From an uncultured Clostridia bacterium (GTDB lineage Bacteria; Bacillota; Clostridia; Christensenellales; Borkfalkiaceae): a stretch of DNA of 53,004 nt. Made by a program: the position numbers and the translations under genes. Where the stretch lies: contig CANRDY010000008.1 in assembly GCA_947629515.1 (NCBI GenBank), positions 1 to 53,004 of the forward strand, read 5' to 3'. Below the pieces are notes generated by a model. That model worked only from the letters and a program-made list of their open reading frames with translations. It had not been told where the DNA came from and did not search any database. Of the stretch, positions 30,999 to 39,920 are shown one piece after another; position 1 is the stretch's first letter; every line of letters begins with the position of its first letter.

Positions 30999-31392
30999 CG
31001 ATGTTTCGGAGGCTCTGCCTCCCTCGGCGCCTTTTAAGGGCACTCATATTATATAGCGGCGCCGATTCCCACCGCCGAGGCGCAGGTATGCGCAAATTGG
31101 GTCGCGCGGCGCAAAAGCGCGGTTTTGCTTGCGCCGTTATAATATTTGAAAAAATGGTATGTATCTCCGAAGTTTCTCACTTCGTACAAGCAACCCCCAC
31201 CTTCAATTCCTCCCCCTTACCAAGGGGGAGGGAATAAGGAAAAAATATTCGCTCCCCTTCGTCACCGACGAAGGGGAGCTGTCTGTGTAACAGACTGAGG
31301 GGATGTTTTCAAAATATTATCGTCGTACAATATGGCACTGTTTGTGTGCGGCGGGCGGCATTTTGCCGCCCGCCGCAAATTCTAATAATAAC
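30999..31392. repeat. Intergenic mosaic: GC hairpins, H, G and F modules
   Basis: GC-rich hairpin-forming stretch (31040-31135, with GGCGCC and GCGCGGC blocks), a family B fragment (CGAAGTTTCTCACTTCGTAC, 31167), H tract (31197-31235), inverted G (31247-31309), F hairpin (31348-31376). No gene seen. Confidence 0.5.
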
Positions 31393-31679
31393 TGTCACCC
31401 TGAGCAAGCGAAGCGCGTCGAACGGGTCTATTTCGCAGTATAGCGGGGTAATTATTACAGAAAAGTGGGGGTCGGTTTCAAATTGCCCCGAGCAGACCAC
31501 GGGGGGATTTTCTCACTTAATCTGCCGTTTCCCGCGAGCGGGAACCCTCGGCAGAGCGTCGGGCTTACGCCCTCGCGCGAACCCGTTGCATGTCTTCTCA
31601 ATCGACTCGAAATGACAGTGCCTTATGTTGCTCCGATAATATTTAGAAATGCGGCGGGCACTTGCAAAGTGCCCGCCGC
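31393..31679 (+). repeat. Composite C/D element followed by an F hairpin
   Basis: C end TGTCACCCTGAGCAAGCG, nested CTGCCG...CGGCAG hairpin, D end CTCGAAATGACAGTGCC, then F hairpin 31651-31679 (GCGGCGGGCACT/AGTGCCCGCCGC), 15 bases from the pectinesterase stop. Confidence 0.7.
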
Positions 31680-31694
31680 CATTCTACCGCATTT

Positions 31695-32633
31695 TTATAC
31701 ATTAATAGCCGCGATTCGCGCGTTTGCGTATTCTATAATTTTATTCGCTTCGGGGCGGGTCAGCTCTCTCCCCCAGCCAACGGGGGTCAGCTTGCGCTCG
31801 CTTTTAAGCCCAATGTGGGCAAACCTCGCCGTCTCGTTGCGGTTCGTGTCGTTCCACTTGTCGTAAAGTTCGCCCGCAATGTGCGCGCCCGTGCGGCAGT
31901 CGATAAAGTCGCACTTGCCGAAGTCCCGCCACGGTCTTGCAAGGTACACGCTTCCCTCCGCCGCGCCGCCAGATACAAAGTCGCAGTTTATAAAGGTGAA
32001 TCCCCGCGCCTGCTTCAACGAATGTGCGGGTGCGGCAACGTACCCGTATTCCCTGCCGTCGGAAAGCGAGACGAGCCGGCAATTCTTAAAATACCCCTCG
32101 CCGCAACCGAATATGAAGTCGACCGTGCCGCAGATCTCGCAGTCCTCGAATACCTGCGCCAAAGTGCCCTCGGCGTAAAGCTCGTTTTCGGGTATGAACC
32201 CCCTGTACCGCGTGACGAGATCGTCGGGGAAGGGGGAGAGGAAGAGGGTATCCTGCGTTGACGAAAGTTTTACGTTCCTCGCCGAAAATTCCCCCGCGTT
32301 TACCGACAGCGCAACGCACTGCCCCATGGTTTTGGGATCGGGGGTAGAGTTCTCGACGGTCAGGTTCTCAAGTTTCACGTGCGGGGCGGCGACGCACAGG
32401 GTGTAAGTGCGGAAGGTGTTGTATTCCCTGCCGTCCGCGTGTATCTTGCGGGCGTAGTCTCCGCCCGTCAAAATCGTTGTTTCACGCCCCTCGCCCACAA
32501 GGGTCACCTCGCTCTGTTTGATTACCGATTTTATGGGGTAAACGCCCCCCTTCAAGTATATGGTGGCGGGGCGGTTCAAACAATTCAATATGTTCTGTAA
32601 ATCGTCCGACGGACCCAAATGCAACTCTTCCAT
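31695..32633 (-). CDS. Pectin methylesterase, carbohydrate esterase family 8, no signal peptide
   Basis: The 312-residue beta-helix enzyme removes methyl esters from galacturonan. The family residues are present: Q105 (MGQCVAL), Q127-D128 (STQDTLF, acid), D172 in GTVDFIFG (nucleophile) and R233 in LARPW. Most pectinesterases are secreted; this one begins directly with MEELHLGPSDDLQNIL and has no signal peptide, so it probably demethylates imported oligomers in the cytoplasm. ATG 32633 has AAAGGAG before it; the frame from 32687 would include the promoter. It is divergent from the membrane protein at 32791. Confidence 0.92.
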   Translation of the reverse strand: MEELHLGPSDDLQNILNCLNRPATIYLKGGVYPIKSVIKQSEVTLVGEGRETTILTGGDYARKIHADGREYNTFRTYTLCVAAPHVKLENLTVENSTPDPKTMGQCVALSVNAGEFSARNVKLSSTQDTLFLSPFPDDLVTRYRGFIPENELYAEGTLAQVFEDCEICGTVDFIFGCGEGYFKNCRLVSLSDGREYGYVAAPAHSLKQARGFTFINCDFVSGGAAEGSVYLARPWRDFGKCDFIDCRTGAHIAGELYDKWNDTNRNETARFAHIGLKSERKLTPVGWGRELTRPEANKIIEYANARIAAINV

Positions 32634-32658
32634 AAAAAATCTCCTTTGAATTAACTCA

Positions 32659-32687
32659 ATTATAGCACATTTTTTTTCGTGAAACAA
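32659..32687 (-). promoter_or_regulatory. Pectinesterase promoter
   Basis: On the minus strand, TTGTTT (32687-32682), 17 bases, TATAAT (32664-32659), 25 bases before ATG 32633. The -10 has an extended TG (TG-C-TATAAT). Confidence 0.65.
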
Positions 32688-32698
32688 TAAAAAAAGTA

Positions 32699-32727
32699 TT
32701 GATTTTTGAAAAAGCCTATGTTATAAT
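32699..32727 (+). promoter_or_regulatory. Promoter of the 32791 membrane protein
   Basis: TTGATT (32699-32704), 17 bases, TATAAT (32722-32727). The leader has a small hairpin AGAATG-TAA-CATTCT. It lies back to back with the pectinesterase promoter, 11 bp between the -35 boxes, so one regulator could control both. Confidence 0.65.
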
Positions 32728-32790
32728 GATTAAGCTAAGTGTAAGAATGTAACATTCTGCGGGCACAAAAATTGTCCGATTAAACAATAA

Positions 32791-33480
32791 ATGCGAAAAA
32801 ACGGTTCAAGATTAATTTCCATACAGCAGTACAGGCTTACCGATTTATTTCTCTTCGCCCTGATACTCGTTGCGTTCGACCTGCTGTCGTACTACGCGTT
32901 AAACGCATTCGGGGCAAGCGCGACTTTCACTTTCACCTTGACCGTTCCCCTGGTTCTGCTCGTGATGATGCGTTGGGGCTGGCCGTGCGTGCTGTTTGCC
33001 GTCCTCGACGGAACGCTGTTCGTGGCGTTGCGGTTTCCCGCATCATGGGCGATGTACCTCAGTTATATCACAGGTTATGCAAGCGTCGCACTGCTTTTGA
33101 TACCCTTAAAGTTCATAATCAAGCGCAAAATTGCGGAAAAGTGGTACTTTTCTGCGCCGTTTGTTGTTTTGGCATGGGGGATAATGAACCTCGTGATTTC
33201 GGCGGTTGAAAGCATATGCGGGCTGACGGCGTTCGCGGGCGCACTGGCGGCGAACTTCGGAATGGGCTACACGGGCTTAATGAGTCTTGCGGCGGCGTTG
33301 GCGGTAATTCTGGTAATGAGGCGGCTCGACGGCATGTTCGAGGACCAGCGGGCGTACTTAAAGCGGCTCGACGACGAGCGGAAAGAGCGGATGCGTGTCG
33401 ACGAATTCGGCGAAACCCCCGTAGAGATCGACGAGGATCTCCTTAAAGCCCTCAAAAAGAAAGACGACGAGTTGGAGTAG
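32791..33480 (+). CDS. Polytopic membrane protein, possibly ECF S-component-like
   Basis: The 229-residue protein has about six hydrophobic segments between residues 15 and 180, then a charged cytoplasmic tail (RRLDGMFEDQRAYLKRLDDERKERM...KKKDDELE). Size and layout recall substrate-binding S-components of ECF transporters or related small membrane proteins, but no diagnostic motif was seen. There is no clear ribosome site before ATG 32791, so the start is less sure. It is divergent from the pectinesterase and 240 bases upstream of the ABC permeases. A role in uptake or sensing of pectin fragments is an inference from position. Confidence 0.65.
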   Translation: MRKNGSRLISIQQYRLTDLFLFALILVAFDLLSYYALNAFGASATFTFTLTVPLVLLVMMRWGWPCVLFAVLDGTLFVALRFPASWAMYLSYITGYASVALLLIPLKFIIKRKIAEKWYFSAPFVVLAWGIMNLVISAVESICGLTAFAGALAANFGMGYTGLMSLAAALAVILVMRRLDGMFEDQRAYLKRLDDERKERMRVDEFGETPVEIDEDLLKALKKKDDELE

Positions 33481-33684
33481 GGGGAACCGTTAAAGCGGTA
33501 ACTTCCCACGGGCGGACAAGGTCAAAACAAAACGCGGCAACAAATCGCGGTTCGCCGCAAAGCGGTTCGCCGCTCCCGCGCACACCCGCCCGCACGCGTA
33601 TATATTAATATGGTAAAAAGCGGAACTGCCGCAAGGCAGGCGGAAAATTCGGAAAAGAGTTACCGCACCGCATTACAAATAATT

Positions 33685-33700
33685 ACTTAACTATTTAAGT
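33685..33700. promoter_or_regulatory. Perfect palindrome upstream of the permease operon
   Basis: ACTTAA-CTAT-TTAAGT, 20 bases before the permease ATG and just before the GGAGG site. It could be an operator or a translation-controlling hairpin. No convincing sigma-A promoter was found in 33481-33719; TATATTAATAT at 33599-33609 is the other notable AT palindrome. Confidence 0.45.
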
Positions 33701-33719
33701 GATATGGAGGAAAGTTTCA

Positions 33720-34796
33720 ATGTTCAAACTCAAATGTGACGACTTCCTTATCTACGACGAGGCGACGGGGACTTATTCCATGTCTGCCGAGCAGCAGGTA
33801 AGGGACGAAACTGAGAGGAACAGATGGAAGACCACGGGACTTACGATCCTGAAGGACTGGCGTTTGTACTTAATGCTCGTGCCGATGCTGTTGGTCTACC
33901 TGTTGTGGCGTTACATGCCCATGACGGAACTTTTGGCGGCGTTCAAGGATCCCAACTCGGCGCTCCTTGTCGAAGATCAGCAGTGGTTCGGTCTTACGAA
34001 TTTCCAAGCGCTTTTCTTCGGTTCGCAGAGCTTTTGGTTCTGGCAGGCGTTCCGCAACACGTTCATCATTGCGTTCTACGGACTGTTGTTCGGGTTCCCG
34101 TTCCCCATCATACTCGCCCTGTTCTTCAACGAGGTAAAGTCGAACATAACCCGCTCGATATTGCAGGTGTGCGTATATCTGCCCAAGTTCATGTCGACGG
34201 TTATCATAACCACCTTGGCGATCGTCCTCTTCCGCGGACCTCGCGAAGGCGATACCTCGCTTGAATCGGTCGGCATCATCTCTAAGTTCCTTATGATGAT
34301 CTCGCCCTCCGCAGAACTCGACGCAACGGTTGCGAATACCTCGAAAGGTCTTGTATTCTCCACGCGTTACTTCCGTGCGATCTATCAGGTAACGGGTATT
34401 TGGGAACACGGCGGCTACGACTCGATAGTGTTCTTTGCGGCGGTAATAGCCGTATCCCCCACCTCGTACGAGGCGGCGCAGATCGACGGCGCGGGCAAGA
34501 TGGCGCAGATGCGCTACGTTGTAATACCCAGCATACTTTCCACCGTTGTAATAATGCTTATCATGAAGATAGGCTCGCTCCTTTCCGTAGGCTTCGAAAA
34601 GGTTTACTTAATGGAGAGCAGCTCCAACTACGAGGCGGCAGATATAGTTGCCACCCTTTCGAACCGCTGGCAGGAAGGCGGCGGCGGAACCACTCTCGGT
34701 ATAGCCGCGGAAATGGTCAATAACCTTATAGGTATGATACTCGTAATAGGCGCGAACGCGGTAGCCAAAAAGGCTTCGAACGTATCGCTTTACTAA
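33720..34796 (+). CDS. Carbohydrate ABC transporter permease, LplB/YtcP-like (first subunit)
   Basis: The 358-residue inner-membrane permease has about six helices, first at about 47-65 (YLMLVPMLLVYLLWRYMPM). The EAA loop for ATPase docking reads SPTSYEAAQIDGAGKMAQMRYVVIP. It is longer than the usual 300-320 because of a hydrophilic N-terminus of about 40 residues and a periplasmic insertion (REGDTSLESVGII...TVANTSKGLVFSTRY). ATG 33720 has GGAGG nine bases before it; the in-frame ATG at 33699 lies inside the palindrome. It pairs with the permease 18 bases downstream. Likely cargo is oligogalacturonides, from neighbours. Confidence 0.9.
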   Translation: MFKLKCDDFLIYDEATGTYSMSAEQQVRDETERNRWKTTGLTILKDWRLYLMLVPMLLVYLLWRYMPMTELLAAFKDPNSALLVEDQQWFGLTNFQALFFGSQSFWFWQAFRNTFIIAFYGLLFGFPFPIILALFFNEVKSNITRSILQVCVYLPKFMSTVIITTLAIVLFRGPREGDTSLESVGIISKFLMMISPSAELDATVANTSKGLVFSTRYFRAIYQVTGIWEHGGYDSIVFFAAVIAVSPTSYEAAQIDGAGKMAQMRYVVIPSILSTVVIMLIMKIGSLLSVGFEKVYLMESSSNYEAADIVATLSNRWQEGGGGTTLGIAAEMVNNLIGMILVIGANAVAKKASNVSLY

Positions 34797-34814
34797 GGGG
34801 AGGAGGAAAGTGCT

Positions 34815-35762
34815 ATGAAAAGAAAAATGGAAGTCAGCGAGCTGATCTTCAAGATAGTCGCCTATGTACTCCTGATAGCTTTCGCGCTCATGTGCGTATA
34901 TCCCTTCTTGTATGCGGTAGGTTCGTCGTTTTCGACGACGCCCAACGTCGACGGAGGCAAGGTAGTCCTTTGGCCCGTGGGCTTTCAGGCAGACGCATAC
35001 CGCTATGTGTTCACCCGTAACGAGTTCTGGATATCCTATGCGAACACTCTGTTTATGGCGTTCATAGGCACTATATGGTGTATGATCTACACCATCATGG
35101 GTGCGTACGCCCTCTCCAAAAAGAGGTTGCTCGGCAGAAAGGGCTTCAACTTCTTCCTTGTGTTCACAATGTGGTTCTCCGCAGGTATAGTTCCCCAGTT
35201 CCTCAACTATCAGACCACGGGCGACATCCTTGCGGGACTTGCGGGCACCGAATACGCAAATATCGACCAGAAATGGCTCATCATAATCGCCATGGGTATG
35301 AACGCGACCAACGTAATACTTCTTCGTAACGCGTTCGAGGGCGTTCCCTCCGAAATAGAGGAAGCGGCGAGGATCGACGGAGCTACCGAGCTTCAGATAC
35401 TTACCAAAGTATATATCCCCATGAGCAAGGCTACGATCGCCACCGTCGCGCTCTTCTTCGGAATCTCGCGCTGGAACGGCTACTTCTGGGCGCAGAAGAT
35501 GATGACCAACCAGTCGTACAGCTGGCCCGTGCAGGTTTACATAAGGGACTTCATCGATAAGCATACTTACCTTGTTAAGATGCCTGTCGACGGCGACGAC
35601 TGGGCTTCTTACGCTCCGTTGGGCTACGACGTAAATGTAGTTTCGGATATGTCGGTAGTATACGCAATGGTCATCTGCGCCGTAATTCCCATACTTGCGA
35701 TTTACCCCTTCATTCAAAAGTACTTTGCAAAGGGCGTAAACATGGGCGGCGTAAAGGAATAA
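34815..35762 (+). CDS. Carbohydrate ABC transporter permease (second subunit)
   Basis: The 315-residue MalG-family permease has an N-terminal helix at about 12-36 (IAFALMCVYPFLYAVGSSF), the conserved PNVDGGKVVLWPVGF region, and the EAA loop EIEEAARIDGATELQILTKVYIP. It has six helices. GGGGAGGAGG precedes ATG 34815. With the first permease it forms the importer channel, powered by the ATPase at 25056 or 39920. Family members of this kind (LplC/YtcP) import complex plant oligosaccharides. Confidence 0.92.
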   Translation: MKRKMEVSELIFKIVAYVLLIAFALMCVYPFLYAVGSSFSTTPNVDGGKVVLWPVGFQADAYRYVFTRNEFWISYANTLFMAFIGTIWCMIYTIMGAYALSKKRLLGRKGFNFFLVFTMWFSAGIVPQFLNYQTTGDILAGLAGTEYANIDQKWLIIIAMGMNATNVILLRNAFEGVPSEIEEAARIDGATELQILTKVYIPMSKATIATVALFFGISRWNGYFWAQKMMTNQSYSWPVQVYIRDFIDKHTYLVKMPVDGDDWASYAPLGYDVNVVSDMSVVYAMVICAVIPILAIYPFIQKYFAKGVNMGGVKE

Positions 35763-35848
35763 TAAGAGGTATCGTAACTTTTAACCCGGCAAGGTATGCG
35801 CAAAAGCGCGTATTGGCATAAATTCAAAAATTTTTTAAGGAGAAAAAT

Positions 35849-38455
35849 ATGAACAAGTACAAAAAAATTGCCACAGCGGTAGTAGCTACCGTAATGGCAG
35901 GTACGATGGTGGCGTCCCTTGCGGCGTGCGCTCCCAAGGAAGCGCACAGACCCTCCGGTCCCAACACCGAGCAGAAAGAGCTTGACGCCGACTTGACTCC
36001 CCAGACCGACGAAAACGGCAAGCTCACCTATACCGAGGGCACCACTCTCAACATGAACGTCGGTAACGGTTCGAACGACGGCAGACAGTCGATCGCGTTC
36101 GGCACCGCCGAAATTTCCGGTACCGTAACCCTTCCCGACGGCAAGCAGTACTCGCAGGGCGACCTCAAACCCGCCTGGGCTGAGATGGGCAGAAAGTTAA
36201 AGGTTACTTTCGTTGATAAGTACCAACGTCTCGGCGGTACCGATCAGCTCAAGACCCCTCATGATCAGCATACTACTGCGCAGTACGACGTAGTTACCGC
36301 AGGTCTTTCGGCGATAGTTACCTATTCGAGCGACCTTTTGAATCTTTCGAACTATCTGTCGTACATGCCCAACTACGCTAAGTTCCTCGAAGATAACCCC
36401 GTATCTTATCTCTCGCTTGCCGCAGACGGCACCACGGGCGATATGTACGCCGCTCCTTACTTCGACGGTATGAACGATATCGAAAAGTACGAGCTGGTAA
36501 GAAAGGACTGGGTAAGGCTTCTCCTCGATACCGAGGCGACGGCTGCAACCAGCACTTTCGCGGCTTCCAGCGCAAACAAACCCAACACCGTCGTCACCAA
36601 CGACACGGCTGTTAAACCCTATATGGGTACTACGGGCAAGTGGTCGGTAGACGCGGCTCAGGCAGACGGCACCGTAACCACGGTTGTTGTAAACTACGAC
36701 GCCGTTAAGGGTCAGCTCGCAGACGCCACCAGCGCCCTTTACAAGGCAGTAGCTCTCGATGGCGTTACCGTTCAAACCGAATCGGGCAACATCGTCGACA
36801 TAATGAACAACATGATCCACGATAAGGCGGGCGCGGTAACCGGACAGCAGCTTGCAAAAGTTCTTCAGGCTTACATCGACGTAGCTTATCAAAAGACGGA
36901 CGGCACCAAGTTCTACACCAAGCGTTCCGATGTATTCAACGGCGTAAACGCCGCATGGGACGTCGACCTGTACGTAGCTATGATGCGTACCGTAGTTGCC
37001 TCCAAGGCTGCTTTCGAAGCCGAGATCTCGGGCAACACTTCTTTGGCTCTCTATGGCGTAATGGGTCGTGAAGCTACCAACCAGAGGCGTTCGGATCTGA
37101 CCGCTCTCGCAGGCGAGCTTTACGGTATCCGCGGTCTCGAATCCAGATTTGAAAATACCTATATCGACGCCAATGGCGAAATAAAGGACGCTCGTCTCGA
37201 CGCGAAGACCTTTGAATTGCTCAACAATATGAACGCTATGGCTAAGGAAGGCCTCCTCTATATAGGCGACACCTCGAGAAAGGGCACCACGTCCTATGCT
37301 TCGAGCGCGTCCGACGTGGGTCCCGTTGCGTTCTCCATGCACGACTATACGCAGACTCAGACCGCAGGTCAGATACAGGGCAAAGTAGGCGTTACGGGCA
37401 AGAACGAGAGCTGGGATTTCGCTCCCGTGGTTACTCCCGTATCCACTTGGGACGTTGACGGTGACGGCAACCGCACCGATATAATGAGGTTCACCGAAAG
37501 CTGGCGTTCCACCAAGAATACCGGATTTGCCGTATTCGCCGACGCAGTAAGGGGCGACGCCAACAAGCTCTCCGCAGTGCTTGCGTTCATCGACTATCTG
37601 TTCTCCAACGACGGACAGCTCCTCATGACTTACGCATTCCCTTCGTCGAGCAAGGACGCTCAGGACGGCTGGTGGAAGGGCGACGTCGTAGCCGACAAAA
37701 CTCCCGCCGACGTTGCGGACGTATATGTAGCGGCTACCAACTACGCTCCCGCGCAGTACAAGATGAAGTCCGAGTACATGGACAAATACTTCATCTATGA
37801 CGGCAAGGTTTACAACGGTCTCGAATACACCACTTCGTACACCAAGCGCATCCCCGAAGTTACCACCAACAACAAGAACTTCTACGAAGGTAACGAAGTA
37901 AACGGCTACACGCAGGGCGCGGGCGGCACCAAGAGAGGCGACGCAGGTAACTACACCGACTACGCGCGTGAGTATATCGGCTCGACCCTTCCCGTAGGTA
38001 ACAAGGATCAGGGCTACGAGTATCAGGCTACCGCAAAGGCGGCGTTGAACGGCTCCAAGATAGTCGGCGCGGCTATCAAGGCGGGCGTTATCAAGCACGT
38101 CGTTCCCGTTTTGGAATCGGCAAGCCAGAGCACCTGGTATCTCATCGCTCCCACCGCGCTTCCCATGTCCAAGGCTGACCAGGATACATGGTCGGGCGAC
38201 ACGCAGTCCGAACTCTCCGGAACGCTCTTCCGTACCGAGTCGAAAGCTCCTATAACCAACATATTTGTTGATATCATGTTCTACGGTCTCGGCAACACAA
38301 GTCGTCACTACTCCGATAACAACTCCGGTTATCCTACGATCCACGCGACCGGCGCCGAGGTAGTAAGCTACATCACGACCAAGGGTATGGACGTTCGTTT
38401 CAGGATAATGGAAGACGGCTGGTACATGCTCAATCAGCTCTACCATGTAGTTTAA
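35849..38455 (+). CDS. Large sugar-binding lipoprotein of the ABC importer
   Basis: The 868-residue protein has a lipoprotein signal (MNKYKK, hydrophobic stretch, lipobox SLAAC with Cys27) and is anchored outside the membrane. The mature part has extracellular solute-binding features (YDVVTAGLSAIVTYSSDLLNLSNYL, GDMYAAPYFDGMNDIEKYELVRKDWV, FAVFADAVRGDANKLSAVLAFIDYLFSNDGQLL). Typical LplA-type binding proteins are 450-570 residues, so it has about 300 extra, partly in the middle (about 240-400) and at the C-terminus. Codons GGT, CGT and GTT are common compared with neighbours, suggesting high expression. AAGGAG precedes the start. A small hairpin (35797-35810) in the gap may protect its mRNA. 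Confidence 0.88.
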   Translation: MNKYKKIATAVVATVMAGTMVASLAACAPKEAHRPSGPNTEQKELDADLTPQTDENGKLTYTEGTTLNMNVGNGSNDGRQSIAFGTAEISGTVTLPDGKQYSQGDLKPAWAEMGRKLKVTFVDKYQRLGGTDQLKTPHDQHTTAQYDVVTAGLSAIVTYSSDLLNLSNYLSYMPNYAKFLEDNPVSYLSLAADGTTGDMYAAPYFDGMNDIEKYELVRKDWVRLLLDTEATAATSTFAASSANKPNTVVTNDTAVKPYMGTTGKWSVDAAQADGTVTTVVVNYDAVKGQLADATSALYKAVALDGVTVQTESGNIVDIMNNMIHDKAGAVTGQQLAKVLQAYIDVAYQKTDGTKFYTKRSDVFNGVNAAWDVDLYVAMMRTVVASKAAFEAEISGNTSLALYGVMGREATNQRRSDLTALAGELYGIRGLESRFENTYIDANGEIKDARLDAKTFELLNNMNAMAKEGLLYIGDTSRKGTTSYASSASDVGPVAFSMHDYTQTQTAGQIQGKVGVTGKNESWDFAPVVTPVSTWDVDGDGNRTDIMRFTESWRSTKNTGFAVFADAVRGDANKLSAVLAFIDYLFSNDGQLLMTYAFPSSSKDAQDGWWKGDVVADKTPADVADVYVAATNYAPAQYKMKSEYMDKYFIYDGKVYNGLEYTTSYTKRIPEVTTNNKNFYEGNEVNGYTQGAGGTKRGDAGNYTDYAREYIGSTLPVGNKDQGYEYQATAKAALNGSKIVGAAIKAGVIKHVVPVLESASQSTWYLIAPTALPMSKADQDTWSGDTQSELSGTLFRTESKAPITNIFVDIMFYGLGNTSRHYSDNNSGYPTIHATGAEVVSYITTKGMDVRFRIMEDGWYMLNQLYHVV

Positions 38456-38492
38456 TAGCAAACTCTTTGAAGTAACGTAACAAACAAGGCTG

Positions 38493-38524
38493 ATCGGCCG
38501 CCCGCTCCCGGGCGGGCGGCCGAT
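38493..38524. repeat. GC hairpin after the binding-protein gene
   Basis: ATCGGCCGCCCG pairs with CGGGCGGCCGAT; no T-tract follows. Such a hairpin after a binding-protein gene commonly gives a stable, abundant upstream message with reduced readthrough. Confidence 0.65.
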
Positions 38525-38548
38525 AAAACTTAAACGGGGAATTTTGAT

Positions 38549-39169
38549 ATGAAATCTCAGATGAAATTTCAGAAGATATTGACGCTCGTCACTTTGATAG
38601 TGTCGGTACTTCCCATAGTATTCGCGTTGATATTTTTTACCGGCAATCTTTCCGATATGCTCAACTATCAGGACAGCAAACTTGCCGGCGGCAGATATGC
38701 AAGTTATACTGGCATAGTCACGGGCTTTATAAACGCCGGTCAGACGTTCGTCGGGGTTTTTCTGGTAATAGGCATAGTATTCCTTCTTTCGGTAGTGCTC
38801 AATTACCTTATGGCTTCCAATACAAGGCGTAAATATTACATAACCAACTACGTGGCGATAGGCGTGCTTTTGGCGGCGGGACTCGTTGTTGTCATCTACG
38901 GAATAGTGGGACTTTCAACAACGCTTGCCGAGTTCGAAGGCGTCGACTGGGAATCTTTCCGCGAGCTTATCGAAGCTATGCAGAAACGCGGCGATACCAC
39001 GGCTAAATTGCCCGGCGAAGAGGTTACGATGTTCATTATCGGCTATGCCGTTTTGGCTATCGTTATCGTAGATCTTGCCGCGTGGGTGCTTAACCTCGTA
39101 TGGAAGGTAAAACTTATGCAAGGCGAAAAGGCTCTGCTCGAACAGGGCGTCGCAAAGGAGGTTGCATAA
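38549..39169 (+). CDS. Four-helix membrane protein of unknown function
   Basis: The 206-residue protein has hydrophobic segments at about 10-30, 65-90, 100-125 and 160-182, with a polar loop (LAEFEGVDWESFRELIEAMQKRGDT) between the third and fourth. No family was recognised. AACGGGGAATTTTGATATG gives a modest ribosome site. It is one base from the next gene and is co-oriented with the transporter genes. Role in the importer complex or in sensing is unknown. Confidence 0.75.
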   Translation: MKSQMKFQKILTLVTLIVSVLPIVFALIFFTGNLSDMLNYQDSKLAGGRYASYTGIVTGFINAGQTFVGVFLVIGIVFLLSVVLNYLMASNTRRKYYITNYVAIGVLLAAGLVVVIYGIVGLSTTLAEFEGVDWESFRELIEAMQKRGDTTAKLPGEEVTMFIIGYAVLAIVIVDLAAWVLNLVWKVKLMQGEKALLEQGVAKEVA

Positions 39170-39170
39170 C

Positions 39171-39920
39171 ATGACGCAAAAAACTCCTGAACAAAAAGTC
39201 ATTCAAAGCGATATTTTCCGCTATAAAACAAACAAACTTGCGGCAAATTTAGCCCTTTTGGGTATCGTTTTCAACTGCCTTTACCTTATGCTTTTGTACG
39301 GTATCAAGGCTTCCACTTTCAGCGACGGCGAAACTTCAACGCGGTTCGCGCAAATGGAAATGGGCTTTTCGGTCATATTAAATCTGTTGGTTCTTCTCGT
39401 AGGCTTCCTCTCGTCCGAGGGCGTTAAGGGCTATAACAAGAAGTTCGGCATAGTGCTCATCGTGCTTGCCGCGTTCCAGATATTCAGAATTTTCGGCTAT
39501 CCCCTTTACGGGTTGAAGAACAATCTGTTGACTGTCAACTACTTCTGGCTCAACCCCACCACGAGCGAGCTTGAGTTTACGATATTATTGATATATCTCA
39601 TCGCTTCCGCCGCTTGCTTTGTTGCGGCAGCCGTTATAGGCTACCTGCGCGCGGTTCAGCTCGAGAAATTCCAAAAACAAATCGATTCGGGCGAGATCTC
39701 CATCGACGAAACGCTTAAACAGCTCGACGAGGAAGACGCAAAGGCTGCTTCAGAGGCGCAGGAAGAGGCGCAGGAAGCGGGCGATGCTTCCGAAGAGGTC
39801 ACCAAAGAGGCTTCCGACGACATTGCCGCAGAGATCGCCGATACAGCCGCCGCGCCCGCAGAAAAGGCGGAAACCCCGTCGGACGCTTCGGCAAATAACG
39901 CCGACGAGGAGGTGCAATAA
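39171..39920 (+). CDS. Four-helix membrane protein with acidic Ala/Glu-rich tail
   Basis: The 249-residue protein has hydrophobic segments at about 25-46, 66-85, 95-115 and 140-165. The C-terminus from about 168 is a low-complexity Ala, Glu and Asp-rich tail of about 80 residues, probably cytoplasmic and disordered. ATG 39171 follows AAAGGAGG at the end of the previous gene. Its stop overlaps the ATPase ATG by one base (TAATG), so it is translationally coupled to the second ABC ATPase. No family was recognised. Confidence 0.75.
   Translation: MTQKTPEQKVIQSDIFRYKTNKLAANLALLGIVFNCLYLMLLYGIKASTFSDGETSTRFAQMEMGFSVILNLLVLLVGFLSSEGVKGYNKKFGIVLIVLAAFQIFRIFGYPLYGLKNNLLTVNYFWLNPTTSELEFTILLIYLIASAACFVAAAVIGYLRAVQLEKFQKQIDSGEISIDETLKQLDEEDAKAASEAQEEAQEAGDASEEVTKEASDDIAAEIADTAAAPAEKAETPSDASANNADEEVQ

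Noticed and set aside
30738-31043. 101-codon minus-strand frame and similar ones at 12930-13127 and 48006-48248 sharing the peptide G(A/V)YN(D/E)V
   Set aside because: The shared peptide comes from the family B hairpin. The changes between copies preserve base pairing rather than reading frame logic, and no ribosome sites are present. A translated repeat is not fully excluded.
36197-38461. 754-codon open frame on the minus strand, opposite the binding lipoprotein gene
   Set aside because: It mirrors the plus-strand gene, has no ribosome site, and its composition is that of an antisense shadow; the plus strand has a lipoprotein signal and clear family features.
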